Below, piece after piece: positions 18,651-27,206 of a DNA stretch of 37,876 nucleotides. Below the pieces are notes generated by a model. It saw nothing but the letters and a program-made list of their open reading frames with translations. It made no database searches and had not been told where the DNA came from. Each line of letters begins with the position of its first letter. Positions within the stretch are counted from its first letter, which is position 1. The stretch comes from Streptomyces sp. sk2.1 (lineage in GTDB: Bacteria > Actinomycetota > Actinomycetes > Streptomycetales > Streptomycetaceae). Position numbers and translations under genes: made by a program. The stretch spans positions 24,682 to 62,557 of the forward strand of contig NZ_RDBO01000067.1 of NCBI RefSeq assembly GCF_008120935.1, read 5' to 3'.

Positions 18651-20292
18651 GCTGACGCCGACTCCAAGTCGCGTCAATCCGGGCCGAGTTCTTTTCCCGA
18701 GGGCGATGCCGAGTGCTCGGCTGCCTGTTCCAGTAGTGCCGTGCGGAGTCCGCGTAGCGCATCGCGGTCTTCTCGTCGAGCCCGAACACCTCGGCGAGGT
18801 GAAGCGGATCGGGCCCGTGGGTCAGGGCCTCTTCGAGCTGCCGGTCGACGCGGAGCCGCTCCAGCGTCGCGCCCTGGCTGCGCATCGAGGAGCTGATCCA
18901 GTGGTTGCTGGCGCGGCTGGTCTTGGTGGCGGTCTGGTTGTTGATCAGCAGATGGAGGTTCGCGGTGCTCGGCCACCGGTTTCGCCGGTGCTCCAGCCAG
19001 TCCAGCAGCGGTTTCAGGGTGAGGTCGTCGAGCGGGCGGACGCGTCCGGCGATGGTCGGCCGTCGGTTGCCGAGGTCGACGTCGTCGAGCATGAGCATGC
19101 CGATCTGGGCGACCCGGGCGGCGTGCACCGCGGCGAGGGCGAGGATGAGCCGTGTTGCCGGGGCGGTGGCCGCCGCGACGGACCGGCCGACCTGGGCGGG
19201 GACCAGCGGCTGCAGCACGCCGTACTCGTACTGGCCGGCCTTGATCCGGTAGGTCGGGTTGCGGAAAAGCAGCCCATTCCGCTTGGCCCAGGTGAACAGC
19301 GAGTGCAGGGCCACGAGTTGGTCACGCCGCTGGTGGCCGTGCAGTGTCTTGATGTAGGTCAGGACGTCGTCGCGGGTTACTTCCCGCAGATGGTCATAGC
19401 GGTCCGACCATTCCAGCAGGGCCGGCCGGACACGGTTGAGGTAGAGCCAGACCGTGCCTTCCCGTCGCGGGAGGCTGCGGGGGCCACCGTCGCGCAGGAC
19501 GCGGGTCCAGCGCTCGGCCTCCGCGCGGATGCCGGGTGCGAGACCCTGCAGACGCTCGGCGAGCCAGCCCTCGAAGGAGGGTTCGCTGTCGTCCTTGAAG
19601 ATCCCCATCTCCTCCAGGACCGTGACGACGTGGCCGACCGGGAGGTCGCGGGACCGGAGCGGGGTGAAGATCTCGCTGTGCCGGATGACGTCGCCCTCGA
19701 CGTACCCGGTGAGGACAAGGGCCAGGCCGCGGTTGACGGCGAAGCGGATGTTGCGTCCCCAGCCCCGTGCCTCGGCGAACCGGTGAGCGAGGTACTTCGC
19801 CCAGGTCAGCCAGGGGCTGGTCAAGTCGACGCCGGAGGGGTCGAGACGGCCGTAGTCGCGCGGGACCTGTCCGAACAGCGGCAGCTGTCTCCAGTCGGCA
19901 TTCGGCCGCCAGGCCGGCGCGGGCGGCGGCTTGCGAGGGGCGCCCCGCCGTCCACCGCGTCGCCGAGGGGCGGGTGCCGATCCGTTGCGGTGGTGCATGC
20001 CCATGAAGAACAGCTGATGGTGCCGGACCGCGTTGAGGCGGGCCCTCATATCGGCCTTCGCGGCCAGCCGGTCGACAGCGGTCTGGGCGCCCAGCCGGGC
20101 CTGGCACCAGCACAGACGACAGAAATCCCACTTCAGCGGCTGGACACGGCGGCAGCCGACGCAGACGGCCGTCGCGTGGCTGCGGCCGAACATGTAGCAG
20201 GTCGGGCAGAGCCGTCCGCTGAAGTCGCCCCAGGCCAGGCAGCCGTCGCAGGAGTCGGTGGGCTTGCGGTGGCCCTTCGGATACCGGCTCAT
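18589..20292 (-). CDS. Tyrosine recombinase-like protein with N-terminal zinc ribbon
   Basis: A 567-residue protein. The N-terminus has four CxxC pairs (CDGC, CPTC, CVGC, CRLC) that should form two zinc ribbons. A middle SAM-like helical region follows (DDVLTYIKTLHGHQRRDQLVALHSLFTWAKR), then a recombinase catalytic half: VHAARVAQIGMLMLDDVD, ATLERLRVDRQLEEAL, DPLHLAEVFGLDEKTAMRYA with the candidate nucleophile Tyr. The ATG at 20292 overlaps the XRE stop (ATGA). The last 30 or so residues run opposite the truncated membrane-protein gene and are Arg-rich, so the C-terminus may have been replaced at the insertion point. It likely acts with the other recombinase in moving the element. Confidence 0.75.
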   Translation of the reverse strand: MSRYPKGHRKPTDSCDGCLAWGDFSGRLCPTCYMFGRSHATAVCVGCRRVQPLKWDFCRLCWCQARLGAQTAVDRLAAKADMRARLNAVRHHQLFFMGMHHRNGSAPAPRRRGGRRGAPRKPPPAPAWRPNADWRQLPLFGQVPRDYGRLDPSGVDLTSPWLTWAKYLAHRFAEARGWGRNIRFAVNRGLALVLTGYVEGDVIRHSEIFTPLRSRDLPVGHVVTVLEEMGIFKDDSEPSFEGWLAERLQGLAPGIRAEAERWTRVLRDGGPRSLPRREGTVWLYLNRVRPALLEWSDRYDHLREVTRDDVLTYIKTLHGHQRRDQLVALHSLFTWAKRNGLLFRNPTYRIKAGQYEYGVLQPLVPAQVGRSVAAATAPATRLILALAAVHAARVAQIGMLMLDDVDLGNRRPTIAGRVRPLDDLTLKPLLDWLEHRRNRWPSTANLHLLINNQTATKTSRASNHWISSSMRSQGATLERLRVDRQLEEALTHGPDPLHLAEVFGLDEKTAMRYADSARHYWNRQPSTRHRPREKNSARIDATWSRRQQILGRGAGTHPRLQESSRRC

Positions 20293-20618
20293 GCAGGCGG
20301 CAGCGACCGGCCGTCGCGACGCTTGGGCACCACCGCCGGAACCGGTGCTGCGGCACCGACAGCGGTCCGGCTGGTGTTCTCCTTGCCGGGGCGGGTGACC
20401 TTCTGCGGTTCCGGGATCAGCAAGTCGCCGATTTCGCAGCCCAACACGACGCAGATGACGTCCAGGTCGTCCAGCTTGAGGGAGACCGGCTGGCCGGACC
20501 ACAGCCCGGACATCTTGCCGGCCGAGATCACCAGGCCGTGCTCGGCCAGACTCCGCTGGAGCTCGGACGCCTTCCAGATACCCTTGTTCGCGGCGGTCAG
20601 CCGCAGGTTCCACCTCAT
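20289..20618 (-). CDS. Small XRE-type HTH regulator of the recombinase element
   Basis: A 109-residue protein beginning MRWNLRLTAANKGIWKASEL, with an XRE-like helix-turn-helix (LQRSLAEHGLVISAGKMSGLWSG) and DLDVICVVLGCEIGDLLIPEP, as in Cro/CI-type proteins where this segment ends the HTH domain. Genes of this type regularly precede recombinase genes in Streptomyces elements (family knowledge). GGAAGGA lies about 8 bases before the ATG, and the stop overlaps the start of the zinc-ribbon recombinase, so both are made from one transcript. Confidence 0.82.
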   Translation of the reverse strand: MRWNLRLTAANKGIWKASELQRSLAEHGLVISAGKMSGLWSGQPVSLKLDDLDVICVVLGCEIGDLLIPEPQKVTRPGKENTSRTAVGAAAPVPAVVPKRRDGRSLPPA

Positions 20619-20719
20619 CGGGCCAGTCCTTCCAGCCGCCTCGCGGCCCGTTCCATTCCGGCGACCCAGGCGTCCTCGACCCGGGTCTGCTGCACGTGTA
20701 ATGGTGGGCTCGGGTATTG
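20615..20719 (-). pseudogene. C-terminal remnant of an unknown gene coupled to the XRE regulator
   Basis: A frame ending VQQTRVEDAWVAGMERAARR then LEGLAR stops in ATGA overlap with the XRE start, which is how a real upstream partner would be arranged. No adequate start or 5' portion remains between it and the nitrilase stop at 20765. It could be a very short peptide or the tail of a gene replaced by the nitrilase. Confidence 0.35.
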
Positions 20720-20764
20720 CAACCTCCCGAATGCCTGCCTGAGGGCGACCGCCCTTTGCGCCGT

Positions 20765-21560
20765 TTACATTGATATGCCCCGTCCTTCATAGGACAGCCT
20801 GAGCAGGTCTTGCCGCCGCTGGTCGAGGTACCAATTGCCGGACTGGTCGAGATCGATGGTGGTTCGGATGACGGCGGTGTCGCCGGAGGTCACCTCGGCC
20901 AGGACCTCTCCTCGCGGCGAGATGATCATGCTGGGGCAGTGCTGGTGAGCGTCCGCGACATTTGCCGCAACGACGAACCGCTGGTTCTCCGCTGCGCGGC
21001 TGATGAGGTGGCTTCTCCAAACCCCAGCTGGCTCGGCCGTATTTGCGGCGTGGGTGAGATAGATGAACGCCTGTGCTCCGCTGCTGGCAAGGTGCTGCCA
21101 TTGCTCGGGGAAGCGGATCTCCCGGCAGATCTGGACACCGAGGCTGACTTGCCCGCCGGTCATCGGGATGGAAAGGGGGGGAGAGGTCGGTCCCCGCTTC
21201 CAGTCGGCCGCGTTCGTTCATCGCCAGGTTGATCTTCCGGTAGATCCACCTCGCGCCGTTGGGTGAAAAATAGACGGCGGCGTTGCTCCAGACTCCCTGG
21301 TCGAAGAGCAACGTGCCGCAGAACAGATGGACCGCTTTCCGCTGCGCCAGGTCGGCGACACGGTCTGTGGCGTGCGCCAGGGCCAGAGTGTCGAGGTCGT
21401 CCAGGACGGACAGGTCAGGCCCGTAGCCTGACAGTGCGCCCTCGGGCAGGACGACGATGTCGTCGGGCCGGGCTTCGGCCAAGACCTCGGAGATCAACTC
21501 CACATTCCGCTTAACGTCCCAGGTGATAGGGAACTGTGCGACCGTTAGCGATACCTTCAT
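20765..21560 (-). pseudogene. Carbon-nitrogen hydrolase (nitrilase superfamily), single frameshift
   Basis: About 264 residues once a frameshift is corrected. The nitrilase triad is complete: Glu40 in VVLPEGALSGYGP, Lys109 in WIYRKINLAMNE, Cys145 in LGVQICREIRFPEQW. The family hydrolyses C-N bonds in amides or nitriles, or transfers acyl groups; this one's substrate is unknown. The ATG at 21560 overlaps the recombinase stop (ATGA) and has AGAAGG 6 bases upstream. The break is a run of seven C (G7 at 21175-21181 on the plus strand); six would join DLSP directly to LSIPMTGGQVSLG. It may be a sequencing error, slippage or true inactivation. Everything else is conserved, so the gene is at most recently damaged. 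Confidence 0.78.
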
Positions 21561-22867
21561 GAATCCTTCTTCCGGCGGCTGATCTCGGCTGCGTATGCCG
21601 CCCAGTCTCCGGCGGCGGCTCGCTGCCATTTGACGGCGACGGTGATGTCGATGCCGAGGGTGCGGGCGAGGACAGCGGCGGGCAGCTCGGTGGCGAGCTG
21701 GAACAGTGCGGTCGAGCGGGCTTGCGCGAGCCGGATGCCGAGTTTGCGGAGTCGTTCGCCCATGGCCCAGGCGCTGATCGGGCGGCCGGGTTGGCCTCCG
21801 GGGATTCTGTGTGTCGCTGTGACCACGCGACCTGCGGTTTTCTCGCCCGTCTGATGCAATTCCCGAGGGTTGATATACCGCATTGTGGCGGCGATCCAGG
21901 AATATCCCAAAACCTCCTGGATTGCGAGCAAGTCCAGCCCATTTCCATAGAGCTGGGACGCGCAGAAATGCCGCAGGACGTGCGGCGTCAACTTGTCCAG
22001 CCAGCCCGGCAGATGAGCCTTGACCGCGTTGTCGAGCCCGTTGCGCAGAGCGTCGTCGCCGATCCGGCGGGCGGAACCGTCGGTGTTCTTCCGCTCGCTC
22101 GGGAACAGCGGGGCGCCGGGCCGGATGTGATCGGCGTCGAACTGGCCCCACACGTCTTCGATGAACCACCGAAGCGTCCGGTCGGCGCCATTGATCAGCG
22201 GAACCATCCGCTCGCGCGGCCCAGAGCCGCGGGCCCCCTTGCCGTGGCGGACGTGGAGCTTGCCGAAGCGGCCCAGGTCCCACTTGATGTGGTCCAGGTC
22301 GAGCCCACACGCCTCGCTTACCCTCAGGCCGACCTGGGACATCAACTTCGAGGCGGTGCAGTTCCGGGCGGTCGGGGCGAACTTCCGGCAGGTGGCCGGC
22401 TCGCCGCCCCAGCCGGTGAACAACGTCCCGATCTCCGGCTCGCTCGGCGGGATCCGCAGCTGGGCGTCCTTGGCCCCGCGCGGCCGGTTCATCTCGTCGA
22501 TCGGGCACTCGACCACCCGGCCGGTCATCCGGTGGATCTCGACCTTGTGCCGCAACTCCAGGAACATGAAGTACGTGCTCAACGCCTGCGACCGGCCCAG
22601 CCGAGTGCCACTGGGCGAATGCCGCAGCACCTTCCCGAAGTACACGTCCGCGTCAGCGGGCTCCATGTTCCACAGCGGCCGGCCGAACCAGGACCTGATC
22701 TGATCCAGGTGACCGACGTCCCCGCGGATAGTGCCGTCCGCCAGCCCTGCCCAGGCCCGCGCCAGGACGAACCCTGACAGTACGTCGGTCTCGAACCGCT
22801 CCAGCTCCTCCGCCGACGCGGGCGCCCAGTGCTCACGCAGGTCCCGTACGACTGCCAGCGCCGCCAA
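21557..22867 (-). CDS. Tyrosine recombinase/integrase
   Basis: A 436-residue site-specific recombinase. Catalytic residues are all visible: Arg182 in VGLRVSEACG, a Lys near 210 in VRHGKG, His296 and Arg299 in TPHVLRHF, Trp324 in GYSWIAAT at the His/Trp position, and nucleophile Tyr331 in MRYINP. The N-terminal half is the helical core-binding domain. The start is TTG at 22867, supported by a strong GAGGAGG at 22874-22880. A C-terminal region of about 90 residues after the catalytic Tyr contains an HTH-like segment (LGIRLAQARSTALFQLATEL). It heads the element's operon and is translationally coupled to the nitrilase. Confidence 0.88.
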   Translation of the reverse strand: MAALAVVRDLREHWAPASAEELERFETDVLSGFVLARAWAGLADGTIRGDVGHLDQIRSWFGRPLWNMEPADADVYFGKVLRHSPSGTRLGRSQALSTYFMFLELRHKVEIHRMTGRVVECPIDEMNRPRGAKDAQLRIPPSEPEIGTLFTGWGGEPATCRKFAPTARNCTASKLMSQVGLRVSEACGLDLDHIKWDLGRFGKLHVRHGKGARGSGPRERMVPLINGADRTLRWFIEDVWGQFDADHIRPGAPLFPSERKNTDGSARRIGDDALRNGLDNAVKAHLPGWLDKLTPHVLRHFCASQLYGNGLDLLAIQEVLGYSWIAATMRYINPRELHQTGEKTAGRVVTATHRIPGGQPGRPISAWAMGERLRKLGIRLAQARSTALFQLATELPAAVLARTLGIDITVAVKWQRAAAGDWAAYAAEISRRKKDS

Positions 22868-23115
22868 CCCGAACCTCCTCGCCTTCGACCCGACTGCGAA
22901 TCGGTCGGACGAGGTGAGAGCGCTTCAAGAATCCCGAAGTTACGTCACAAGCCGGCAGAGCACACGAAGGAGGAAGAACCCCCTGGCCACGAGCCCAGAG
23001 AGTCAGCGGAGCTCAGGGGAACTCGCGGGATGTCGCACAATCACACGAGTCCGCCCCGACGGCCAGGGCTCATGAGAAACCCAGGCCGCGAAGAACACCA
23101 GCACATCCACATGCG

Positions 23116-24561
23116 TCAGGCCGCCCCGGCCGGTGCGATACGGGCGGCCAGGAAGGCGAATGCCAGCGCAAGGGCGGCCTGCACCGTCACGGCGACGGCG
23201 AAACCGTGGGGCAGTCCGGCGGCGGGACCGCCCGCCGTTGCGGTGGCCACCGCGTGGAAGACGCCTCCAAGGAGCGCCACGCCCAGGCCCAGACCGAGCT
23301 GCTGCAACGTGGTGAAGAGCCCACCGGCCACACCCGCCGCCCATGTCGGTGTGCGGGACAGGACCGTGCGCAGGACCGGCCCGTACATCAGGGCCTGAGT
23401 GACACCGAGCACGATCAGGAGCGGCTGCAGGGCCGACGGAGACCCACCGTCCGCGCCGTTCACGATGAAGGCGAGGCCCAGGAGCACAGCCGCCTGCCCG
23501 ATGGCCGCACCCGTCATCGTCCAGCGTCCGGTACGGCGCTCCACGGCCGGCAGGGCGAGGGCGGTGACGACGAACGCCGCGCCGAACCCGAGCAGCAGCA
23601 CGACGGCGCCCCAGGCGTCCACGCCGAACGCGCCCTGGCAGAGCGCCGAGAACTCGTACAGGAAGGCCCCGTAACCGGTGAAGAACAGCAGCGTCATGAT
23701 CAGGCCCTGGCGTACGGCAGGGGTGCGCAACACGCTCGGCGGTACGACGGGCAGTTCGTCGCGGCGCTCCGCGGCGCGTTGCGAGCGGACGAAGACGGCG
23801 AGCACCGCACCGCCTGCGGCCAGCATCGCGAGCACCGGGGCAGGACCGCCTGCGGAGGTGCCGAGCGTCAGGGGCACCACGACGAGGAGCAGGCCCGCCC
23901 CGAGGAGCGCGGCCCCGCGCAGATCGAGCGCGAGCGGTGCTGTCGAGCGCGACTCGGGCACGGTGCGCAGGGCGAGCAGCGCGACCGCTCCTATCGTCCC
24001 GGTGAGTATCTGGACGAGCCGCCAGCCCCAGTGGTCACCGGCGGCCTGGGCCACGGCGCCCGCGAGGAGCTGTCCGGTGACGGTCGCGATGCCGCTGATG
24101 GCGGCGAACAGTGTGACGCCCAGCGCCCGCAGCTTCTCCGGCGCCGTGGACTGGATGATGGACAGGACCTGCGGGGTGAACAGTCCCGCGGCGATGCCCA
24201 GTACGGCGCGCAGCGCGACGAGTGTGACCAGGTTCGGTGCGAGTGCGGCGAGAACGGAGGCCACGCCGAACGCGCCGACGCCGATCGCGAGCAGCCGACG
24301 CCGTCCGAACCGGTCGCCCAGACGCCCCGCGACGACGAGGGTCGCGGCGAACGCCGTGGTGTACGCGGACAGCACGAGCTGCCCGCCCGACACGGTCACA
24401 CCGAGATCATCGGTGATCGCGGGTTCGAGCAGGTTGACCGACCCGAACGTCATGTTCACGGGCAGGTAGGCGACGAGCAGGACGGCGAGGCCGGCGCCGG
24501 TGAGGGCGCGCGCCGGGTGCGACGCCACAGCGTGCGCGGTGGGAATGGTCTGTGTGGTCAT
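23116..24561 (-). CDS. MFS drug exporter, DHA2-like (14 helices)
   Basis: A multidrug-efflux type major facilitator of about 481 residues. Loop motif GRLGDRFGRRRLLAIG lies between helices 2 and 3, and the helix-5 antiporter motif region reads LRAVLGIAAGLFTPQVLSII. Fourteen hydrophobic segments span nearly the whole length, as in DHA2 exporters driven by protons. Start at ATG 24561 (MTTQTIP); another ATG two codons upstream is possible. It is transcribed divergently from an MmyB-type regulator with palindromic sequences in between, so drug- or metabolite-responsive control by that regulator is likely. Confidence 0.88.
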   Translation of the reverse strand: MTTQTIPTAHAVASHPARALTGAGLAVLLVAYLPVNMTFGSVNLLEPAITDDLGVTVSGGQLVLSAYTTAFAATLVVAGRLGDRFGRRRLLAIGVGAFGVASVLAALAPNLVTLVALRAVLGIAAGLFTPQVLSIIQSTAPEKLRALGVTLFAAISGIATVTGQLLAGAVAQAAGDHWGWRLVQILTGTIGAVALLALRTVPESRSTAPLALDLRGAALLGAGLLLVVVPLTLGTSAGGPAPVLAMLAAGGAVLAVFVRSQRAAERRDELPVVPPSVLRTPAVRQGLIMTLLFFTGYGAFLYEFSALCQGAFGVDAWGAVVLLLGFGAAFVVTALALPAVERRTGRWTMTGAAIGQAAVLLGLAFIVNGADGGSPSALQPLLIVLGVTQALMYGPVLRTVLSRTPTWAAGVAGGLFTTLQQLGLGLGVALLGGVFHAVATATAGGPAAGLPHGFAVAVTVQAALALAFAFLAARIAPAGAA

Positions 24562-24587
24562 GACCACGACCCTGCGCCCCTCGTCAT

Positions 24588-24628
24588 CCTGGTACCAGGG
24601 GCCCAGCTATAGGGGTACCAGTACTACC
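24588..24628. promoter_or_regulatory. Palindromic operator candidates between the MFS and MmyB-type genes
   Basis: CCTGGTACCAGG at 24588-24599 is a perfect 12-bp palindrome. A related quasi-palindrome GGTACCAGTACTACC follows at 24614-24628. Both share GGTACCAG and are centred about 27 bases apart in the gap between divergent starts, as expected for a dimeric HTH regulator controlling both promoters. Confidence 0.5.
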
Positions 24629-24660
24629 TGGACCCACCGGCCCCGAGCCATGACACTGGG

Positions 24661-25554
24661 ATGGTGACGTCTTCGACACCCGACCGCAGCACCCTCGGCG
24701 CCTTCCTGAGAGCCCGCCGCGCCCGCATCACCCCCGGTGAGGTGGGCCTGCCCGCAGGCGGCCGACGCCGCACGCCCGGTCTGCGGCGCGAGGAGGTCGC
24801 GCAGCTCGCCGGCGTCGGGGTCACCTGGTACACGTGGCTCGAACAGGGGCGGGCCAAGAACGCGTCCGACCAGGTACTGAACGCGGTGGCGCGCGTCCTG
24901 CGCCTGGATGCCACCGAGCACCGCCACCTGATGGTACTCGCGGGCCGCGGCACGGCCACCGAGCCAGGACCGCCCATGGACCTGCGCCCCGAGCACACCG
25001 CCGTCCTGGCCAAGCTGCTGCCGTACCCGGCCGCCGTACAGACTGACTGCTACGACCTGGTTGCGGCCAATCGCACCTACCGGTACCTGTTCGCCGACCT
25101 GGACGCGTACCCGGTCGAAGAGCGCAACTGTGCCTGGCTCATGTTCACCGAACCGAGCTGGCGCAACAGTCTGGTCGACGAGGACAGCGTTCTTCGCGAA
25201 ATCACCGCGAGGCTCCGCACCCGCCAGCCGGAACACCGCGACGACCCCCGCTGGAACGCGCTGATCACCCGGCTGCGCCAGGAGTCGCCGGACTTCGTAC
25301 GGCACTGGGAGTCGTACGAAATCGTGGGCGACCGCACCCAGCTGCGCCGCTACCAGTCACCGCGCGTCGGCGCCCTCGACGTCCAGTTCCAGAGCCTGTG
25401 GCTGGACCGGGTGCGGGGCGAGCGGATCATCGTCATGACGCCCACCGACGTCGCCACAGCCCAGCGTCTGGAACGCCTCGACTCGCTGGTCGGCGCCGCA
25501 CCGGCGTGGACCTCCCGTGGCGACTCCGCCGACGGTTCGGCCGCAGGGGCCTGA
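24661..25554 (+). CDS. MmyB-like XRE family transcriptional regulator
   Basis: A 297-residue regulator with the N-terminal HTH of this group (FLRARRARITP, RTPGLRREEVAQLAGVGVTW, YTWLEQGRAKNAS; residues about 12-80) and the C-terminal MmyB-like PAS-type ligand-binding domain (YDLVAANRTYRYLFADLDAY and LDVQFQSLWL). Very common in Streptomyces, where such regulators usually control a divergent oxidoreductase or exporter. Here the divergent partner is the DHA2 exporter. ATG at 24661; the frame is complete. Confidence 0.92.
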   Translation: MVTSSTPDRSTLGAFLRARRARITPGEVGLPAGGRRRTPGLRREEVAQLAGVGVTWYTWLEQGRAKNASDQVLNAVARVLRLDATEHRHLMVLAGRGTATEPGPPMDLRPEHTAVLAKLLPYPAAVQTDCYDLVAANRTYRYLFADLDAYPVEERNCAWLMFTEPSWRNSLVDEDSVLREITARLRTRQPEHRDDPRWNALITRLRQESPDFVRHWESYEIVGDRTQLRRYQSPRVGALDVQFQSLWLDRVRGERIIVMTPTDVATAQRLERLDSLVGAAPAWTSRGDSADGSAAGA

Positions 25555-25560
25555 GGACCG

Positions 25561-25581
25561 GCCGGTGGTGCGGTCACCGGC
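25561..25581. terminator. Hairpin after the MmyB-type gene
   Basis: GCCGGTG-GTGCGGT-CACCGGC, a perfect 7-bp stem, starts 7 bases after the regulator's stop and lies between two convergent units. It has no U-tract, which is usual in Streptomyces. Confidence 0.4.
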
Positions 25582-25659
25582 GCAGAGCCACCACGGTCTC
25601 CACCACCGCACGGACCAGCGCCACCTGCTCATCGCGCAGCGCCTGCAGAGCCCCGACGA

Positions 25660-26649
25660 CATCCGTAGGCGTCGGCGATGAGTTCGGTGGAGCGCAGTCA
25701 GGCCCGGAGGGAGTGGCCGACGCTGCCGATCATGAGTTCGTCGGCGCCGGAGTCCCGCTGAACCTGGTTCAGGTGGGCGGTGACCTGGTCGGGGATGCCG
25801 TGGGGGATGTGGTGCAGCCAGCTGTCGATGGCCTGGCGTTCCTGGGCGTCGTAGGCGCAGGCGTCGGCTTCCTCGGGCGAGGGCAGCAGGTAGGACTTGC
25901 GCTGGAACATGCGGAGCATGGCGTGCGCGAGGTGCCGGCCTGGCGGGCCTGTCGCGCGTCGTCGGATGCCGCGACGGTGAAGCTGACCAGCGCGTACGGC
26001 TCGGCCAGCGCCTTGGAGAGGGTGAAAGGCGCAGGGCGGCCACGACGTCGCGGGGGTAGAAGTGGGCGGCGAAGGCGAACGGCAGGCCGAGCCGGGCGGC
26101 GAGCCGCGCCGAGTAGCCGGAGGAGCCGAGCAGCCACACCGGCAGGCGGCCGACGGTCGGGGCAGCGCCGTTGAGACGGTCCTGGGCGGGGCCGGGCACG
26201 GCGTAGGGGTACTCGGCAGGGAAGTCGTCGCCGAGGAAGTGCAGCAGTTCGACGACTTGTTGGGGGAGGTCCTCGGCGCCGCTTGTGCCGCGGCGCAGGG
26301 CGGTGGCGGCGGCGGTGGCGTGGTCGGTGCCGGGGCACGGCCCAGGCCCAGGTCGATGCGGCCGGGGCGAGGACGTTGAGCATGCCGAACTGTTCGGCGA
26401 CGACCAGCGGCGGATGGTTGGGCGGCATGATCCGCCCGCGCCGAGCCGCAGCCTGCTGCTCTCCGCGGTGAGCCGGGCGAGCAGGACGGGCGGACTGGAG
26501 GTGGAGACGCCGGGCATGGCGTGGTGCTCGTTCATCCAGTAGTGGGTGAAGCCGCGCCGGTCGGCGAGCCGGGCGAGCTCGATGCTGCCGGCCAGCGCCT
26601 CCGCGGCGGTCTGCCCGGTGCCGGTCATGGCGGAGTCCAGGACGGACAA
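25660..26649 (-). pseudogene. Luciferase-like flavin-dependent monooxygenase, multiply frameshifted
   Basis: A decayed LLM-class oxidoreductase of the MsnO8-like subfamily. Fragments in order but in changing frames: LSVLDSA start, GFTHYWMNEHHAMPGV, ARLTAESSRLRLGAGG; frameshift near 26430; NHPPLVVAEQFGMLNVLAP; shift; LPQQVVELLHFLGDDFPAEY and PVWLLGSSGYSARLAARLGL; shift; SKALAEPYALVSFTVAASDD; shift; LLPSPEEADACAYDAQ and GADELMIGSVGHSLRA; then an in-frame TGA at 25698-25700 followed by RSTELIADAYG. At least four frameshifts plus a stop exclude function. Confidence 0.85.
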
Positions 26650-26756
26650 GGCGGCGGGGGCGGTGCCGTGGCGGGTGCCGCAGATCGGGTCGGTCCTGGT
26701 GGTGCGGGTCCTTCAGGTCTGCGGTTCTTCGGCTTCGGGGTGTGCGGGGAGGCAGT

Positions 26757-26801
26757 GGGCGCCGGCCGACAGCCGCGGCAGGCCTCTGTCGGCCGGCGCC
26801 C
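26757..26801 (-). terminator. Strong hairpin terminator after the MBL-fold remnant
   Basis: GGGCGCCGGCCGACAG (26757-26772) and CTGTCGGCCGGCGCCC (26786-26801) form a perfect 16-bp stem with a 13-base loop, 26 bases downstream of the leftward MBL-fold stop. It is one of the two strongest inverted repeats seen in the window. Confidence 0.75.
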
Positions 26802-26827
26802 GGTGTGCGTGCCTTACGGGGGCGGGG

Positions 26828-27205
26828 TCAGCCACGGATGCCGAAGTCGACGCGGTCGGCGAAACCGGCGTCGGCGAAGGCGGCGGCGAGGTGGTCGCGG
26901 CCCTCGGTGAAGTGGGCCCAGCTGTCGTAGTGGACGGGGACCACGCGGGCGGCGTCGAGGATCTTCGCGGCCTCGGTGGACCGGGCGCTGTCCAGGACGA
27001 TCACCTTGCCGTCGAAGAGCCCGGTGAAGCGGGGTGCTCCGGCGAAGAGGAGGGCCGTGTCGACGGGGCGAAACGTTCGGCGATTTCCCTGACCGCGTCG
27101 AGGGAGGCGTTGTCGCCGCTGACGTAGCCGGTGGGCAGGCCCTCACCGGCCAGGACGAACCCGACGACCTCGCCGGTGATCGGCCCGACCTCCTCGCGCG
27201 GGCCG
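26828..27205 (-). pseudogene. MBL-fold metallohydrolase, C-terminal fragment with frameshift
   Basis: Reading leftward: EEVGPITGEVVGFVLAGEGL, PTGYVSGDNASLDAVREIAE, then after a one-base loss near 27072 DTALLFAGAPRFTGLFDGKV, IVLDSARSTEAAKILDAARV, VPVHYDSWAHFTEG, ending DRVDFGIRG and stop. The final metal-ligand His in VPVHYD is present, but the N-terminal HxHxDH half is missing because the sequence changes into an IS5-like transposase fragment near 27205. It is a dead gene cut by that element. Confidence 0.78.
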
Positions 27206-27206
27206 G

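Larger units (their letters stand above)
18650..22900 (-). mobile_element. Streptomyces recombinase element carrying a nitrilase-family gene
   Basis: Four minus-strand genes in order of transcription: tyrosine recombinase, nitrilase-superfamily enzyme (ATGA overlap), small XRE regulator, and zinc-ribbon recombinase (ATGA overlap with the regulator). The left edge is inferred from truncation of a membrane-protein gene near 18650; the right edge is not defined and lies between 22880 and the MFS gene at 23116. No terminal inverted repeats or target duplication were found by eye. Confidence 0.55.

Noticed and set aside
18475..20742. A 755-codon plus-strand frame opposite the zinc-ribbon recombinase
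   Set aside because: Antisense shadow; the minus strand carries CxxC pairs and recombinase motifs.
20787..22508. A 573-codon minus-strand frame spanning recombinase and nitrilase
   Set aside because: Its first 300 or so codons are an out-of-frame shadow of the tyrosine recombinase. Only the part from the ATG at 21560 is real, and that belongs to the nitrilase.
23206..24612. A 468-codon plus-strand frame opposite the DHA2 exporter
   Set aside because: Composition is Gly/Arg/His/Glu-rich without motifs; the exporter frame on the minus strand is clear.
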